From assembly GCF_048771995.1 (NCBI RefSeq), contig NC_133030.1, positions 13,966,001 to 14,030,000 of the forward strand: 64,000 nt of DNA, given 5' to 3'. The stretch is from Taeniopygia guttata. Taxonomy: Eukaryota > Chordata > Aves > Passeriformes > Estrildidae. The notes beneath the pieces were generated by a model. It was not told where the DNA came from. It did no database searches and saw nothing but the letters and a program-made list of their open reading frames with translations. The position numbers and the translations under genes were made by a program. The first letter of the stretch is position 1, and each line of letters starts with the position of its first letter. Shown piece after piece: positions 19,530 through 32,900 of this stretch.

Positions 19530-19829
19530 AGTGTTCCAAAGGTAGCCTGTCTGGGAATGTAGTAGCCACCACGTTGATGACGTGTGTGTTCCTGGCGCTT
19601 CTTGGGAGCAGATCGTGGCACACGTCACTATCAGCCCACACAAGAGCTTCAACGTTGCAGATAGTTACTACACTTAGATATGAGAGGGACAACTGGGAAA
19701 ATCTCAGCTGAATGACTTCAGTTAATTCATGAAAATCAGAACATGTTTCTAAATTTGTCACCAAGCTAAAAATGTGACACCTATATGTGTGAAGTAACTG
19801 TATGTATCATCACAACCTGCATGCTTTAA

Positions 19830-19835
19830 AATAAA
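19830..19835 (+). terminator. ASCL3: ASCL3 polyadenylation signal (AATAAA)
   Basis: A canonical AATAAA about 300 bases after the ASCL3 stop, followed within 30-60 bases by a T/GT-rich stretch (tttgtattttctgtcgtgtt). This is the usual layout of a cleavage site and gives a short 3'UTR. Confidence 0.7.
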
Positions 19836-19859
19836 ATCTCTCTACTTATGGGACTGAGA

Positions 19860-22547
19860 TTCTTTGTATTTTCTGTCGTGTTATTGGTTTACTCTCACAT
19901 GCACTTTCTTAAAATATTCACTCTAATTGCCAGTGTTTCTTTTAAAATGCCTTTTTAAAGGTTCCAAGGAGTGTTGTTAGATGCCAAAAGAAAGGCTAAT
20001 TCAGTTTAAAATGGAGAAAAATAGAGTAGGGTGGGAGCTCTCTGAAGCACAGTTACTGAACATGGGAAGAACATAAAGTTTTGTGAGTGCTGTTCCATCA
20101 CTTTATTATTAATGAATATTTTAATTTGAAAACTTTTTGGCATTGTGTAATTTCTGTTGAAAATTGGATTCTTGTACAGATGTCAGTGCTCTTAAAAACT
20201 ATTAGGACTGCTTACATAATGCACACTATAAAGAGGGCTGGCAATGTTTTGGCCATCAGCATAAAAATAATCCTGCAATAGAAATATTTTGGTACTTTGA
20301 TTGATAATGGTTGAGGTCTGGAGTGGTCTTCCCCAACCTCCTAGTCTGTGCCTTTGTACTGCTGATGGTTTCAGTTAAGTGTTATAAAATAGAACTGTGT
20401 GAAGATGATGGAGAGAGTTTAGCTCAAAACCAATAAAGTGTCTTAACATTTACTCAGTGTAAGGGAATCATTGATTCTAAATAATTCTGCAGAGGGAATG
20501 AGAGCTTGTAGGCTGTCTGTGCAGCAGAATGTACCAAAAAATGGGTACAGACTTCCCAAGTGATGTATCCTTCTCCCCAACTGTGCTTATCCCACCCTGT
20601 TGCATTGTTCTTATAGCAGTGAATTGAAACATGCCTAAAAAGAGGCAATTAAGTATTCTAAGCACCTCCTCCCCTCAAAAAACCACAAACCAAACAAAAA
20701 CTAAAAAAAACAAATGTCAAATCTTTGTCTTTCTTTTAAGAAGGACGTGAAAATTAGGGATCTCAGCAGAGATTAATGGTTAGATTTCTGCATTATAATA
20801 TGACATATTTTTGATGGGCATTTTGTAAGAGAGATGTAGAATTCATTAATCCTTTCCCCTTACTGTGAAAAGAGAAAGTTGTAAAGTGATTTGACCTTGG
20901 TTTGTCTCAGCTTCAACCTTTCTTTGCACATTTTAAACATGTTTATTTGTCACACCCTGTGGTGGTAAGCTTTTTTTAAAATTTTCTTTAATCTGAACTG
21001 TGACTTTGATGCAGGTTTTTGCCCTGCAATCATAGGCAGAAGCCTAGAGGACACTGAGCTCTCTTAAAATTCCTTCCCTGGAGTGCAGTAGATCCATGGG
21101 GAGTTGAAAATTCAGCAAACGTGTGGCAGTCAAATAGTCCTCTCTGAGGTCACATTCTGCTGGGTTTTAACCAGTAAGGTCAGGATGTCCAGTCCTGGGA
21201 GTAACAGCTGTGGCAACCTCCATAGCAACTGGGAAACACTGGCAGCAAAAGGCTCCCTGTGCCCAACAGGCAAAAGGGTGACATTTCTGCATTCAGACTA
21301 AATCCAAACGGTGTATTGTTACCAATACCAGGTAAGTCTGAAATACTGTGCCCAAGTACTTGGAGTTACCCAGAAAAAGCAGCATAATTGCCTTTGTCAA
21401 TGCACTGTTGTGTGTAGAAACAGAGTGAATGGTGCTAAAATGTGCTTTAATATAGAATTGGTACTTGCCTTTCTTTGCAAAGTATTACTGACTCCATCTT
21501 GTTTTGGTTTAGAACAGGAGTTTGTGCAGTCGTGAAATAAATGGATATATTGTGCTGATTTTCTGACTTAAATATTAATTTTGCAGCAGTTAATCCATTC
21601 TTCTTGTTGGGTTTGCTGTGCTAGTTCTCTGAAATTATCTATCTGGGAGTCTCCATAAACAAGACTTCCAGATCATATTTCTTAGATATGAGACAAAATC
21701 TCATCTAAACATGAGTGCTTAAACTGCATTTTGTAAAATAAATTAAGCACTTACATTTTATAGGTTGTTGAATTTCCATGCAAATGTTATCATAAGTATT
21801 TCTAAGCACTATTTAAAAAGAAAAAAATTAATGGAAGCTTGTCTACTACATCTTTTGAAATTACCAGAGATAGCATCACATCATTGATCTTACTGTGACA
21901 GCCTCTGAATAGTTATCACTTGTCACATCTGAGCATCTCATTCTTTCTTGTTGCAAGCCATAATCCTACTGTTAATAAAACATGACAGGACAGCTGAAAG
22001 ATCAAAATATTTCCTCTTAATACATCATTATAAATAAATAACAGGGAAATGTAATCTAACATCAAGTTCAAAACCTGTCACGTTTACTCAGCTTGTCAAC
22101 TTCAGCTGTAATTTCTGTCTCAGCTTGTAAAACAGGGAAGGTTTGGCTGGGTCTGTGTACAAGAAAGCATTAGAGGAAGAATGTGTGTATAAGAAAAGAG
22201 AGCTGGGTGTTACAGAGGGAAACAAATGTTGGAGGGAGGTGAAAGTTATTATTTTCCTGGAATTTTCACAGCATTTTTAGTTTCCTTGAGTGTGTATATG
22301 CCCTTTTTCCAGGTTAGGATTTGGGTGAGTGAAGATCACTGAAGTCAGACATGTGGACTCATCTGGCCAAGTGCCAGTCTGAATATATTGAATTCAGTGT
22401 TTTTAAACAAAAATAAGCAATTATTCAAAATTGCTGGCTTCTTGAGGTACACTGGACAGCACTTGCTTGTGTTAGGAATGCCAGTACATTGTCTCTTTTC
22501 TTCCAACAGCTCACGACCGAGTCCTGCAGGCAGCAGCTTTTCCAAGT
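19860..22547. other. Intergenic DNA between ASCL3 and C11orf16
   Basis: AT-rich unique sequence with no recognised exon, RNA gene or interspersed repeat. The last few hundred bases must include the C11orf16 promoter and 5'UTR, but there is no CpG island or clear TATA box. This fits a tissue-restricted rather than a housekeeping gene. Confidence 0.5.
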
Positions 22548-25500
22548 ATGGCTCGTTTGGAAGGGTCCCTGCCCAGGGGTCGCAAGTATTGCAGTGTGAG
22601 GCCGGCTTTGGACAAGTTTCCATGTTCCACTGTCATATCCACAGTTAATCCCTGCTGCAGGAGCTCTTTTGTTGTGTACCCTGCCTGGATCGCTGAGCAC
22701 CTCACCCCCCAGAGGTAAAATCAAGTTCCTGTTTAAGTCTGTGATTTGTTTTTTGTTTATCTAAAAGGATAAACTAGGCTGGTGTGTCAGATTAATAAAT
22801 TAGCAGCTTGAACATCATTTGAGCTTTTTCACCCCTGCACTGGCAGTTTTGTAGATGTATTAAGAAGCTATTTGCTACCTTGGCGATTATGAAGAGCAAA
22901 GCCTGAGTAAGCCTCCTATCAAAGAAACATTCCTTTAGTATTATTAGGATAAATAAAAGCATCTTGCATTAGTAGTCATCTTCCATGAAATGTAGCTAAT
23001 GCTTTGTGACAGGGGATTATTTTCCCAGTTTTGAACTAGAAGCTGTCATTAGCCAGCAGCTCTTTTGTTTACTTCTCTGCTTTGCTGTTCCCTGAATGCT
23101 GCTGTGTAAACCATCAGCTTCAGCACTCTGGAGTGCACCTACGCTGAGCTCTGTGCTGCAGATGGATCTTTCCTCCTCAGCTGAAGGGTTGCATTGTCTT
23201 GCCAGCTGAACAGCAAAGGGGCTGGTGCAAATAATGCTGGCCCAGGAATCCAGCATGCTCCTGGCTCACTTCCTGTAAACCCCAAAGCAAAGAGATCTGA
23301 GTAAAAGCAGGCACTGATGTGTTTTTCCCAAGATCAAAGAATTATCCCAGAACAAGCCAAGTTTTCTGTTTCTTCCCACACTATTTGGCCTGTGGGAGTG
23401 CTACAAAATGAGGTGGAGTGTTCCAGTTCTTATACCTTACGAGATTTTTTTTTTTTTTTCATGACCTACAGAATCTATTTCTTTCAGGGCTGACCCATTT
23501 TCTTTTCTTCAAGATGCCAGTGGATCAGCCACTGCCTCCCCTCCCCTGGCCCAGCATGGAAGAGCCTGGGAGAATCAGGGGGCACAGACAGCAATGTGCC
23601 TGTGCTGGCTAGAGGGGAACAAGATGGATTTTATTACCGTGGTACAGTAAAAGAGGAGATAGAGGTGAGTGATGGTTGCTGTGTGGTAGCTGGGAGCATG
23701 TGTAACAGGGAGCAGTCCTCACACACCACCTGAGTTCAGTTTAGTAGTTTTTGGTTCTTCAGTGTAGCAGTTTTTGGTTCAGCTGATGAGATTAGAGAAC
23801 AGATCACCAGGACAGCAGGTGCTTGAGCAGCCTTGTGCTGGTGCTGGGCACCGAGCCAGGCTCAGGCAGCCCCAGCGCTGCTGCCAGCAGTGTAGGGGCT
23901 GCTGTTGTGTGTAGACACAGAACCATCAATAGCACAGGAAAAGGGTTTGTGTTTTATGTACACATGTCCAGCTTGAGTCAGCCACAGACCAGGCTCAGGG
24001 TCTTTCCAGAAAGGGTAGTGAAAGCTTTAATTCTTTGGTTTGTTAGCACTTCAAACTTAACACAAAAAAGGAACCTGTTCTTTCTCAAGAACAGGGAAGT
24101 ACCTCATCTTATTGTTGATGGAAAGCCTCTTGACAGGCCTTAATATAAAAGAAAATAAAAATTCTCAACAACCCCCCAAGAAGCAGAGCTAGCGTTGTAT
24201 GTAATGAGGAAGGACTTGGGCATGAATGATGAACAGGTCTGAATGGCTTCAGTGTCCCTTGTTCCTTGGCACACAGAGCATGGCTTGTGAAATACACTTG
24301 TCTATAGCTTTTTCTCTTGGGAAAGAAAATACAGATCCTAGTGGCAGTGAATCTGAACATATGCTTCACTCATCTTGCTTTCAGCTGAACCTCATGGAGG
24401 TTTTTTGGGCTGTCTCAATGCTGAGGTAATACCACACGCCCTAGCTGCTGTTCAGGCTTGTTTTGCCCTAGTCATAAAGGCACAGGATGGTCTCCTAGCA
24501 AAAGTTGTATTACCTGGCACATTATTGACTGTTTTTCAGTGGAATTGTTATTTTGTTCCTGGTGACAGTGTGAAAGAGACATGTTCCTGGTAGAGTTTGC
24601 CAAACCACTTGTATCACGTGGGAAGCATCCAGTGCATGTGCAAAAAACAGCAAAGGATGACATCCTGGAATATGTGAATGGGATGAAGCACTCCTTGCTC
24701 CCTGGAGACAGAGTGCTGGCACCCTGGGAGCCAGATAGGGCCAGGTATGGCCCAGGAACTGTTCTCAGAGGCATTGAGACAAGGGATCCCTTAAGAGGTA
24801 AGAAAAGGGGTTGCTGTCTTGCTCCTCTGGAATGCCGGTGAGGATAAACTCCTATCAGGATGCTGCTGCCAGAGAAATTACAGAGCACAGACTACAGCTT
24901 AGTGTTGCTCCAAGCTTGCAGGAGCTGATGGACATCTGTGTGTAACCTCACCAGTGTGACCCTAAGGAAGCTGTGACCCATAACAATGTCATCATCTTTG
25001 TCCATGGGTATAGCTGGGACATGTAGCTGCCATGTGCAGGACTGTGGCCTTTTCATGACAGATACAAGTAAGACAGCTTCCAGGAAGCATTCATCTGAGC
25101 CTAAATGCTCACATTCGTACCAAATGGTCCATCTGGGGGTGATTTCATCACCCACATATAGGAGATTTCAACAGCTCATTCGTTTTTCCTGTGTCTGACA
25201 GTCAAGCTCCACTGACTTACCAAAACACTATTCTCAGAGCAGTACTGCTAAATTTGCCAGCAACAACAAAAATTACTGTCATCATTTTCTTGTTCATCTG
25301 ATGACAAATTGGGTGGAAGGATGCTGCCAGGCCTCTTGTTTTAGTGCTGGTGTCCAGGCTGCCCACTCACCTCTGTGACACTGTGGTGAGATGTTCGAGG
25401 GGGGCAAGAGCTGATCCTGCCGCTTGACAGGAGTAGAAAGTGCATAATGCTGTAAAGCCTGATCTGTGTGCACTGCCCAGGCAGGCCAGCTGCTTAAGGC

Positions 25501-28500
25501 TGCTTGCTTTTTCTCTTAACAGCCTCAGAAGATGAAGAAGTTACTGTCCAGTTCTGGAATGACAAGCAAGTGAAACTCCCCTGTGGTGTGGCCCTGTGGA
25601 TCCCTCCTAGCCTATGGGAAAGGATTGTGGAGATGATCCACATGCCCTTCACCAGCAGGGTGAAGCCCAGACCAAGCCAGGACTCTAACTCTTGTATTCT
25701 TCCCTGCAGTCCTAAGGCAGCCCTGATTCCTGTTTGTGCTCTATGCAGCCTTGCCAAGCACTGCTTGCTCTGCTCTCCCTGCTGGCCACATTTCCACCAC
25801 CACTGTGCTGGTTCATCAGCCTGGGTAAGGTGTATCTGCTGCTGCCACCCCTGTGCTGGTGCCTGGTGGCCTCTTCCCTCCAGGGCTCTGGTCTTTCAGG
25901 ACAAGGCTGAAGAGGCAGAATCCAGCAGTGAGCTCTCTCCAGGCCTTCTAGAACTGAAAGGCACAAAACAAGGAGAAGCTGCAGCTGTGGCAACATCTTC
26001 TCCCTCTTCTGATGCAGAGAGGGACCTGAAGCTATCCCCCAGTAAGAGTACTGTGGGGGACAGTGCTGTTAACACAGGCTCCAGCTGTCTTGAAAAGCCC
26101 AGGCTAAAGAATTCTGCAAGGCCTGAGGGGAAGTACTGGAAAAGAAGCCACCATAAGTCCCATTCCAGTAATTCAGGTACCTTCAAACAACCCCACAGGG
26201 AAGCACCTGTCAGAGGGAACAAAACCAAAAGTCTTCTGGGCAGGGCAGTCACTTTGCCTGCAGGTTATTGGTATTAATACTGTAAATTTGCATATCAGAC
26301 TCTGATGCAATTCTTCCCCCTCAGTGTTTCTGCTGCCTCATCTGGCTCTTCTTTTGGCCACTCATCCCATGGAAAACTACCAGAACAATTAATTTCATTT
26401 GGAAGCACAGACATTTCTCTCTGTTTCCTGTCATTTTCCTATGCCTTTTATGATGGTAACATCTTCCTTAACCTGCATAGCTCATCTATTCAGTATAACC
26501 CGAAAGTATTCCTTTCAGGCTTAAAGTGCATTCTCCTCTCTTCTGAAATGAATGTTTCTTCATTTCGGTTCTGGTTTCACTCTTATATACAATTTTATTC
26601 CTCCCCAGGACCTGGAAGTTGTAGCAGCACATGTACAAAGGGCCAGCTGGAATCCAAAGCCATCTCCAGTGGGGACATGTCCAGCGTGGCCCCAGCTCAG
26701 CAGAGTGCAATGTTTGAAACCATCAGGCAGACTCTCAGAGGGCAACTCACACTGAAAGAAATCCTAAGAGACCAAGATTTCAAGCCATCATTGAGGGTAA
26801 GATAATCTGTATTAATTCTGTAGTTATGTAAGCAGGAGGTTTGTTTGAATGGGAAAAAAAATTTCCTTGTAAATGGTTTGGAACCTGTCAAGAAAAATTA
26901 CATTGTTTGTAACTGCTTCCTGAGGCCACCCACCAGTTTTGTGATAGGTAGGAAAGTTCTCCACTAATAAAACCAAAACAAAAATCCCCAAGCCTTAAGG
27001 AAGGGCTGAAGCTACTTGGTAAAATGGAAACAATTGTCAGTAGGCATGTGAGCATTCAATAATGCAGATTTCAATTCAGAAACCTGCTAAATGCCCATTG
27101 ACATCTACCCAAAGTTCTATGTTAAATCTATGGAAAGGTGCTGAGCTCTGTCTATCAAATTGTGATAGTCACAATTTCTGTCTCTGAGAGATAAAAGCAA
27201 ATTTTTTTTAGTAAACAGTCTTTGCTGAGTTTCTTCTCTTCCTCAGTAGAGGCAAGCAGATTAAACAGCAGATTCCTGCTGTGAAGCTGGGGGATACAGA
27301 GTAAGCAAACTGTGTCACAGCTAGGAACAACACCACTACCCTGGTTTTTAGGCCTGGTTTCCCTCATGCTTTAGAAAAACTTGAAAAGAAAATCAGAACC
27401 TGAATGCTAAAAAAAGCAAACACAGAAATGAGCAAGAAAAAACTTACAGGAAGAAGGGGAAGATGAAAGAGAATATCAGGATGAACAGTGCTCTGCACAA
27501 GAGCATCAGGGTAGAATTAATAAATTACATTCATGAAATGAAATATTAGCTTCTCTGTACCTTCATGCTCTTGCTACTGTGAGCTGACTGCAAGGTAAAA
27601 CTTGAAATGTACTAAACTTGCATGTTTACAGATGAATCCATTAATAACATGTCTTGGTGAACAGAATATACAGGAATACATCTTGTATTCTTACAATTGT
27701 ACTCATTCATTTTAAGCAGATGCCAACTTATCAACTGTATGGTTCTTACTTTCTATTTCTGTTCTACTTTATTGTTCAAATAATCACAGTTACATAACTA
27801 CACACCTTTGTAATTGATTTCCTAGGAATTTTCAGGCCAGTATGGAGATCCAGGCAGGCATGCTCTACGTTAGCAGTGTCAGAGCTGTGCACTGAAGTGA
27901 CATGAGTTGCCTTTTGGTAAACTAACAAGAAAACAGAATTGTTTCGTTCCAGCCCCAAAGCAGCAGCATGAAAAACAGTAGTGGATGCAATGTGGTAATA
28001 CAGGGTATAATGACAGAGTTTTATTCCTGTAAAATAGCCCTTGGTGATTTTAAACCCAGAAAATCCATTGCTACTCAGAGATAGCTGAAGCAGTTTTATC
28101 ACATGAGGCAGGCTGCATCAGAAATGGCTTGCAGCAAACAAGTGGAGTTAGAGGACAGACTTCCCAGAGGTACTCTCTGGGGGGCTGATGTCCCCTCACT
28201 GCAGTCAACAAAATCCTCCTGACTTCTGAAGTAGAAAAGTTTTTAATTAAAGCCTAGCAGCTTCTGAAAATCCTTTGCTCTTGCTGTCCAGCTGTGTGTT
28301 TCAGCAGTAAAGTTTGTGCTAGCACAGAAAATAGACCAGTATTAAAACTATGTGAGGCAGAGGTGCAGCAGTTAACAAAGACACTGATGCTTTTTTTAGA
28401 CCAGACTTCTGAGGGATTTGTTTTCTGTCCTCCAGGAAGAAAGCTTTGCAGCATCAGAAGAACAAAGATACAAAGCAGCATCAGATGATAAATGTAAAGT

Positions 28501-29587
28501 GACTTGTGTTGGAGATGACAAACCTGATGTTACAGACCCTGTCAGAGCTCACTTGCAGCAAAGCAGAGAGAGACATGATCAACTAGAATCCAGTACATGT
28601 ACAACTGATCAAGTTCAGGGGCTGAAATTTCAGGTAAACTGCTTCTACTCTATCAGTGTTATATTTTTTTAAAAAATCAAGTTCTGCTTTAGGTACTGTC
28701 TCAGTAGAGTATTTTTATGGATGAAAATATAATTTTAATAAGTGAGAAGCTCTACTTTCACCCACATTAAACTTGAGCATCCTCATTCTTTATTCCAAAG
28801 TGCTACAATAAATTCCTAACTATTTGGACTTGACTTTACAGTTCTGGAGAGATCAGATGTGCTAGTAGGAGCACTAAAAGCCTGAAAGCCTGAACAGATG
28901 CACAGCAAGAGTCCAATAAACCTCCCTTGTCTACAGTTCTCTGGAGTGAGCCACAGAAATTCAGCAAAGCAATTTCTGTTTGTAGAAAGCCAGGAGGAAT
29001 GGAGAAACAATACAAGCTGACAGCTGAAAGATTTTTTTGGGGGGACTAAAGCAGAAGCAAAAGTAGCCAGAGGCTAAAGGACCTGCTACTGTAGATGCAA
29101 ACAACAAAATGATTAGCATTCAAGCCACTGATTTTTATATTCTGATGAAAATGAACAGAAACCTTAATACTATCAGCTACAAAAAGATGACAGATGTATT
29201 TAGATCACATCACTAATTCCAAACATGGAATCTGGTCCTTTGGCAAAGTTAAGCATCCAGGGAGTTAGTGGGACTGCTCATGTTTAAAGCATATGAACTT
29301 GGCCATAGCTGCAGTGTGCAGTTGCTCAGCAGTAAATTGGATAATTTAGGGTACGCCACAACCCCCAAAAAAGGGGTTTAGCATGGTCTGCAAAAAGCCA
29401 GAACCTGAATCAATAGCTCATGTGCCTAGACTGAACACCTGACATATTTCAGCACGTTTCTGAGTTGGGGCTCTAGGTAGTGAATTTAATTTGCATTTCA
29501 TTTCTTTACCAGACTAGCAAAAGTACCAACAGGACAGTGGCTTGTGAGCCAGCTGCTCTAAAATCAGTGCCAGCCTGCAGAAGCTAA
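22548..29587 (+). CDS. C11orf16: C11orf16 homologue, uncharacterised protein with Tudor-like N-terminal region (7 coding exons)
   Basis: The coding exons are 22548-22714, 23514-23664, 24569-24797, 25523-26176, 26609-26796, 28436-28633 and probably 29513-29587. All have GT-AG ends and the phases agree across every junction, giving about 553 residues; human has about 467. Recognition rests on KYCSV in exon 1, PAW and NVPVLARGEQDGFYYRG at residues 84-100, MFLVEF and RYGPGTVL in exon 3, and EEVTVQFWNDKQ at the start of exon 4. The DGFYYRG / RYGPGTV pattern resembles Tudor-like folds, and I recall the human protein being assigned to the DUF4537 family. Residues 240-293 hold 13 cysteines and 6 histidines. 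The C-terminal half is low-complexity, Ser/Lys-rich and poorly conserved. The function is unknown. The final exon is the least certain part: it has a good acceptor (tttctttaccag) and fits phase, but encodes only 24 residues. Confidence 0.88.
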
Positions 29588-29989
29588 TGTACACCCAATA
29601 TCCACACCACATGGATCATGCTCTCTCTGGTCTACACTGTGACATGGGGTTGTCTCTGAGGGTCATAGGCTGTCATCACAGAGGCTTGATCATATATTTT
29701 ATTCCACTGATTGTATCTTTAATTGCTTAGAGCAGAAGAATCTGGAATTACACAGTCACATAACTGGATTTAAAAGGCACACAATGTACAAATATATATA
29801 AAAATCAATGTACAAAGTGGGCTGCATATAATTGCATTAACTAGAAAACAAATATACAGGCTATAAAAATGGAGTCCCAAAGAGGAAGCTACTATTAAAG
29901 TGCTAACAAGAAAAGATATTTATAGCTCATTACACACATTAAAAAGAGCCTCATGTTTTATTCCTGCTATTGCCAGGAAACAACAAACA
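29588..29989. other. Shared convergent 3' ends of C11orf16 (+) and AKIP1 (-)
   Basis: The two stop codons are only about 400 bases apart and face each other. Minus-strand AATAAA signals for AKIP1 lie at 29957-29962 and 29698-29703. Plus-strand ATTAAA signals for C11orf16 lie at 29894-29899 and 29938-29943, with a plus-strand AATAAA near 30160 inside the AKIP1 last intron. The transcripts therefore probably overlap at their 3' ends. Confidence 0.55.
29957..29962 (-). terminator. AKIP1: AKIP1 proximal polyadenylation signal
   Basis: The plus-strand TTTATT is AATAAA on the minus strand, only about 28 bases beyond the AKIP1 stop codon. A second AATAAA at 29698-29703 would give a longer 3'UTR. 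Usage cannot be decided from sequence. Confidence 0.5.
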
Positions 29990-32900
29990 TCACAGAACAA
30001 AAGTTAAATCAACACTTTGTCCTGCACTGACATTTACTACGTGGGTGTGTTCCACCATGTCTTCTGAGATTGCTGTGACAGAATAGATACCAGGAGAAAC
30101 TTCAATGTAGAAATCTTTGGAAGGTCTTCTGGGCTTTAAGGGAAAAAAAGGAAAAAAAAAATAAAAAGAAGAAAAGCTATGTTATTGGTTACTTATCTTA
30201 GCTTTCCAAAAAAAAAAAAAAAAAAAAGTGTTTGGGTAAAAAAATTACATTTCAGCTGCTATACAAATATAATAAGACTTTTCTAAATACATGGAAGGCA
30301 GTGCAAGCAAAACTGTAAAATGTTTCTGTCAGTACAAAAATTAGCAAGTGCCATACTCAAAGCATTTTTAGCTAATGTTTCAACCAGTGGAAGTAATCAC
30401 TGTGCTGTAATTTATGCTGTTTCTCATCTTTTGTGGCGGAGAAGTTCCTGAAGTTGTTTTGTTGAGGTGTTAGGCTTTGAAAAATAAATTCAGTTTTCTT
30501 CTCCTTGAGGAACAGGAGTCTTCAGAGAGCCTGTGGAAGGGCCAAGGGCAAGAATGCCACAATCTGGTTTCTAACTAATTGTGCAAGTCTCTGTATGCCC
30601 ATTTGACTGCCTATACATATATTCTGATTTTGAATGCACCATTGGTAAATCTTCTGTGCCATCAAGGTCTCCAGATCTGTCACAGTTTGTAACCAGCTTG
30701 ATTCAAAACGATAAAAGAAATGCTAGCAAATACTTCCACTTAAAACCAAAGTATTCTGTACACTTACTCTTTGCTGGCAAGCTTGAGCTTGCCTGGCTTC
30801 TACAGGACCTTCAGTCCCCTGGAAAGAAAAAGAGAATTATTTTCTAATGATCCAGCACACAAAGCAAACCCAGGCCAAGAGAAGGGAAGCTTTTAGGTGC
30901 ATGAAGTTTTTCCCTTCACAAAAGGATGGATAGGACACTGATTGGTGACACAAGAAGTGACTCTGCCTTCCCCAACCCAACACAGGCTTGGATCAGTCCA
31001 GGTGTTCTTATGTCATAAGGTCAACCTACATACATGAGTGTGAGTGCCACAGACATCAGGTGGATGACAAGTGCCCCACAGCAAGGGAAGGAACAACCTT
31101 TCATCAAAACCAGAAGTCCCTACTTACCTCTTCTTCTATGGAATCCATCTTTCTTTCTACTGACTTGCCATGGTATTTGCAGAGGTGTTTGATTTCATTC
31201 TCTTTGCACTTGTTGGCTGCCATAGACCCATAGCACTTCTGGACAGCAACAGAAACAGAAAATATCATGTAGGAGATACCAAACCATACTTGCAGCCACT
31301 GCAGATTTAAAATTGAAAGTAGAACTACACAGATAGTGATGGTGTGCACTAATTGGCTGGTTTGTTCTCTGTGAGGGTGAGAACAATGCCTGTATCTCCA
31401 AAGGCCACCTGCCTTCTGCTACAGGACTCTCTCACAGGCTTGATTTTAGATGCCTGCTTCCTAACACAATATGTATGGCAGGGACTCTGACACATCAGAA
31501 CTGAATTCATGAAAATGTCAGAAGGAATACTCTGGAAATGCCTGCCTGTTCAGGCTGGTCAAGAAAAGCCCTGGTGGAAGAAGGCATAGTTTATGGGTCC
31601 TTAAGAGGACATGCATGCAAGCCAGGTGCTCTTCAACCCAGTCAGTGAAGATGGGTTCTGCAGGGCATGTGCAGCAGCAGTGCTCTAAAAGCAGAATATG
31701 TTAATACTGAAAAATAAGTCAGTAAAGAAGCTGAAGTGTCTTCAAGGCTGGTACTATTTTCACAGCAGTTTTGAGAAGTGCATTTAAGCACACAGCAGCC
31801 TTCTTCTGGTTCCACTGCAGATGTACTGGCATCTTCCCCACTGCAAATTAAACTCTTGAGTACAGTTCTGCTGCCATCTGTTGTCACCACAGAGCTCCTC
31901 CCAAGGTTACCTTGTTGATCACAGGGACCAAAAAGATCCAAGATATCTCTTATTTCACTGGTGTTTTACAAAAATAAGGCAAATAGCAATTCTTACTTGC
32001 AAATCTACTGCTGTGCTTTATTCCTTGAGTTTATGCTCAAATCAACAGCTCTGGTTGCTTGTATTGCAGTATTTGTGAAACTACAAATATATCAAATACT
32101 CTGACCTGGTGCATAATGCTTCACAGAGCATCTCTTTTGCATGATGGTACAGAACAAAGAAATGAAATCCAACTTTTGGTGAGAAATGGGTAAATTTTAA
32201 TCCCTTAGTAACCCTTAACATCTCATCTTAAACTACAAGTTTGTTTGCATTCAAGTGCCTAAATGGTTGTGTTCAGCTGCAGATTTTTATTTGCACTTTG
32301 TAAAACTTAGCCATGAACTTGTGAGTCTGACATTTCTCCCCTTTAATGACTCTTCTTTTCTACAGAAGTGACTGAAGCATAAATGTGGAAGTCATCCATT
32401 GCTTGTTCCAACTTTAATACTCTTAACAGAGCACAAGATAGACCCAAAGAATAATTTAGGTTGGAAGGTACCCTTAGGATCAGAGTCCAACTGTAAACCT
32501 AGTACTGCCAAGTCACTGGTAAGGACGAGCCTCACTACACTTTGTAAAATTCTATTCTGCCCCAGTTTTAGAATTAACTGGTTACTGTGAGTGTAGTACT
32601 TTGAAATGATAAAGGATTCCTTAAGAACTAATCACTTGGTGTGCTGAAGTACTATTTTCTCTAATTTAATTGCAGATTTGGGCTCTGTATTAGCCCTGCA
32701 GGCAGTGACCTCTCTGCTGTGTTAGGATAACAGATCCCTCAGGGCACAAACTGAATGGAGTTCTCAGAGACTTCAGTGCAGTAGCTGGGCTGCAGGGCTG
32801 TGCTCACAAGGCTGGCTCCCAATCAGCCCACCCAGCAGAGCAGTGACACCTGCCAGCCAGAGCCAGTGCAAGAACAGCGGAGCTGTGCACCTGTACACCA

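Noticed and set aside
26305-26608. Open frame running through the intron into C11orf16 exon 5
   Set aside because: The intronic part ends at a standard CCCCAG acceptor. The sequence before it has no similarity to the family and the phase from exon 4 requires the splice.
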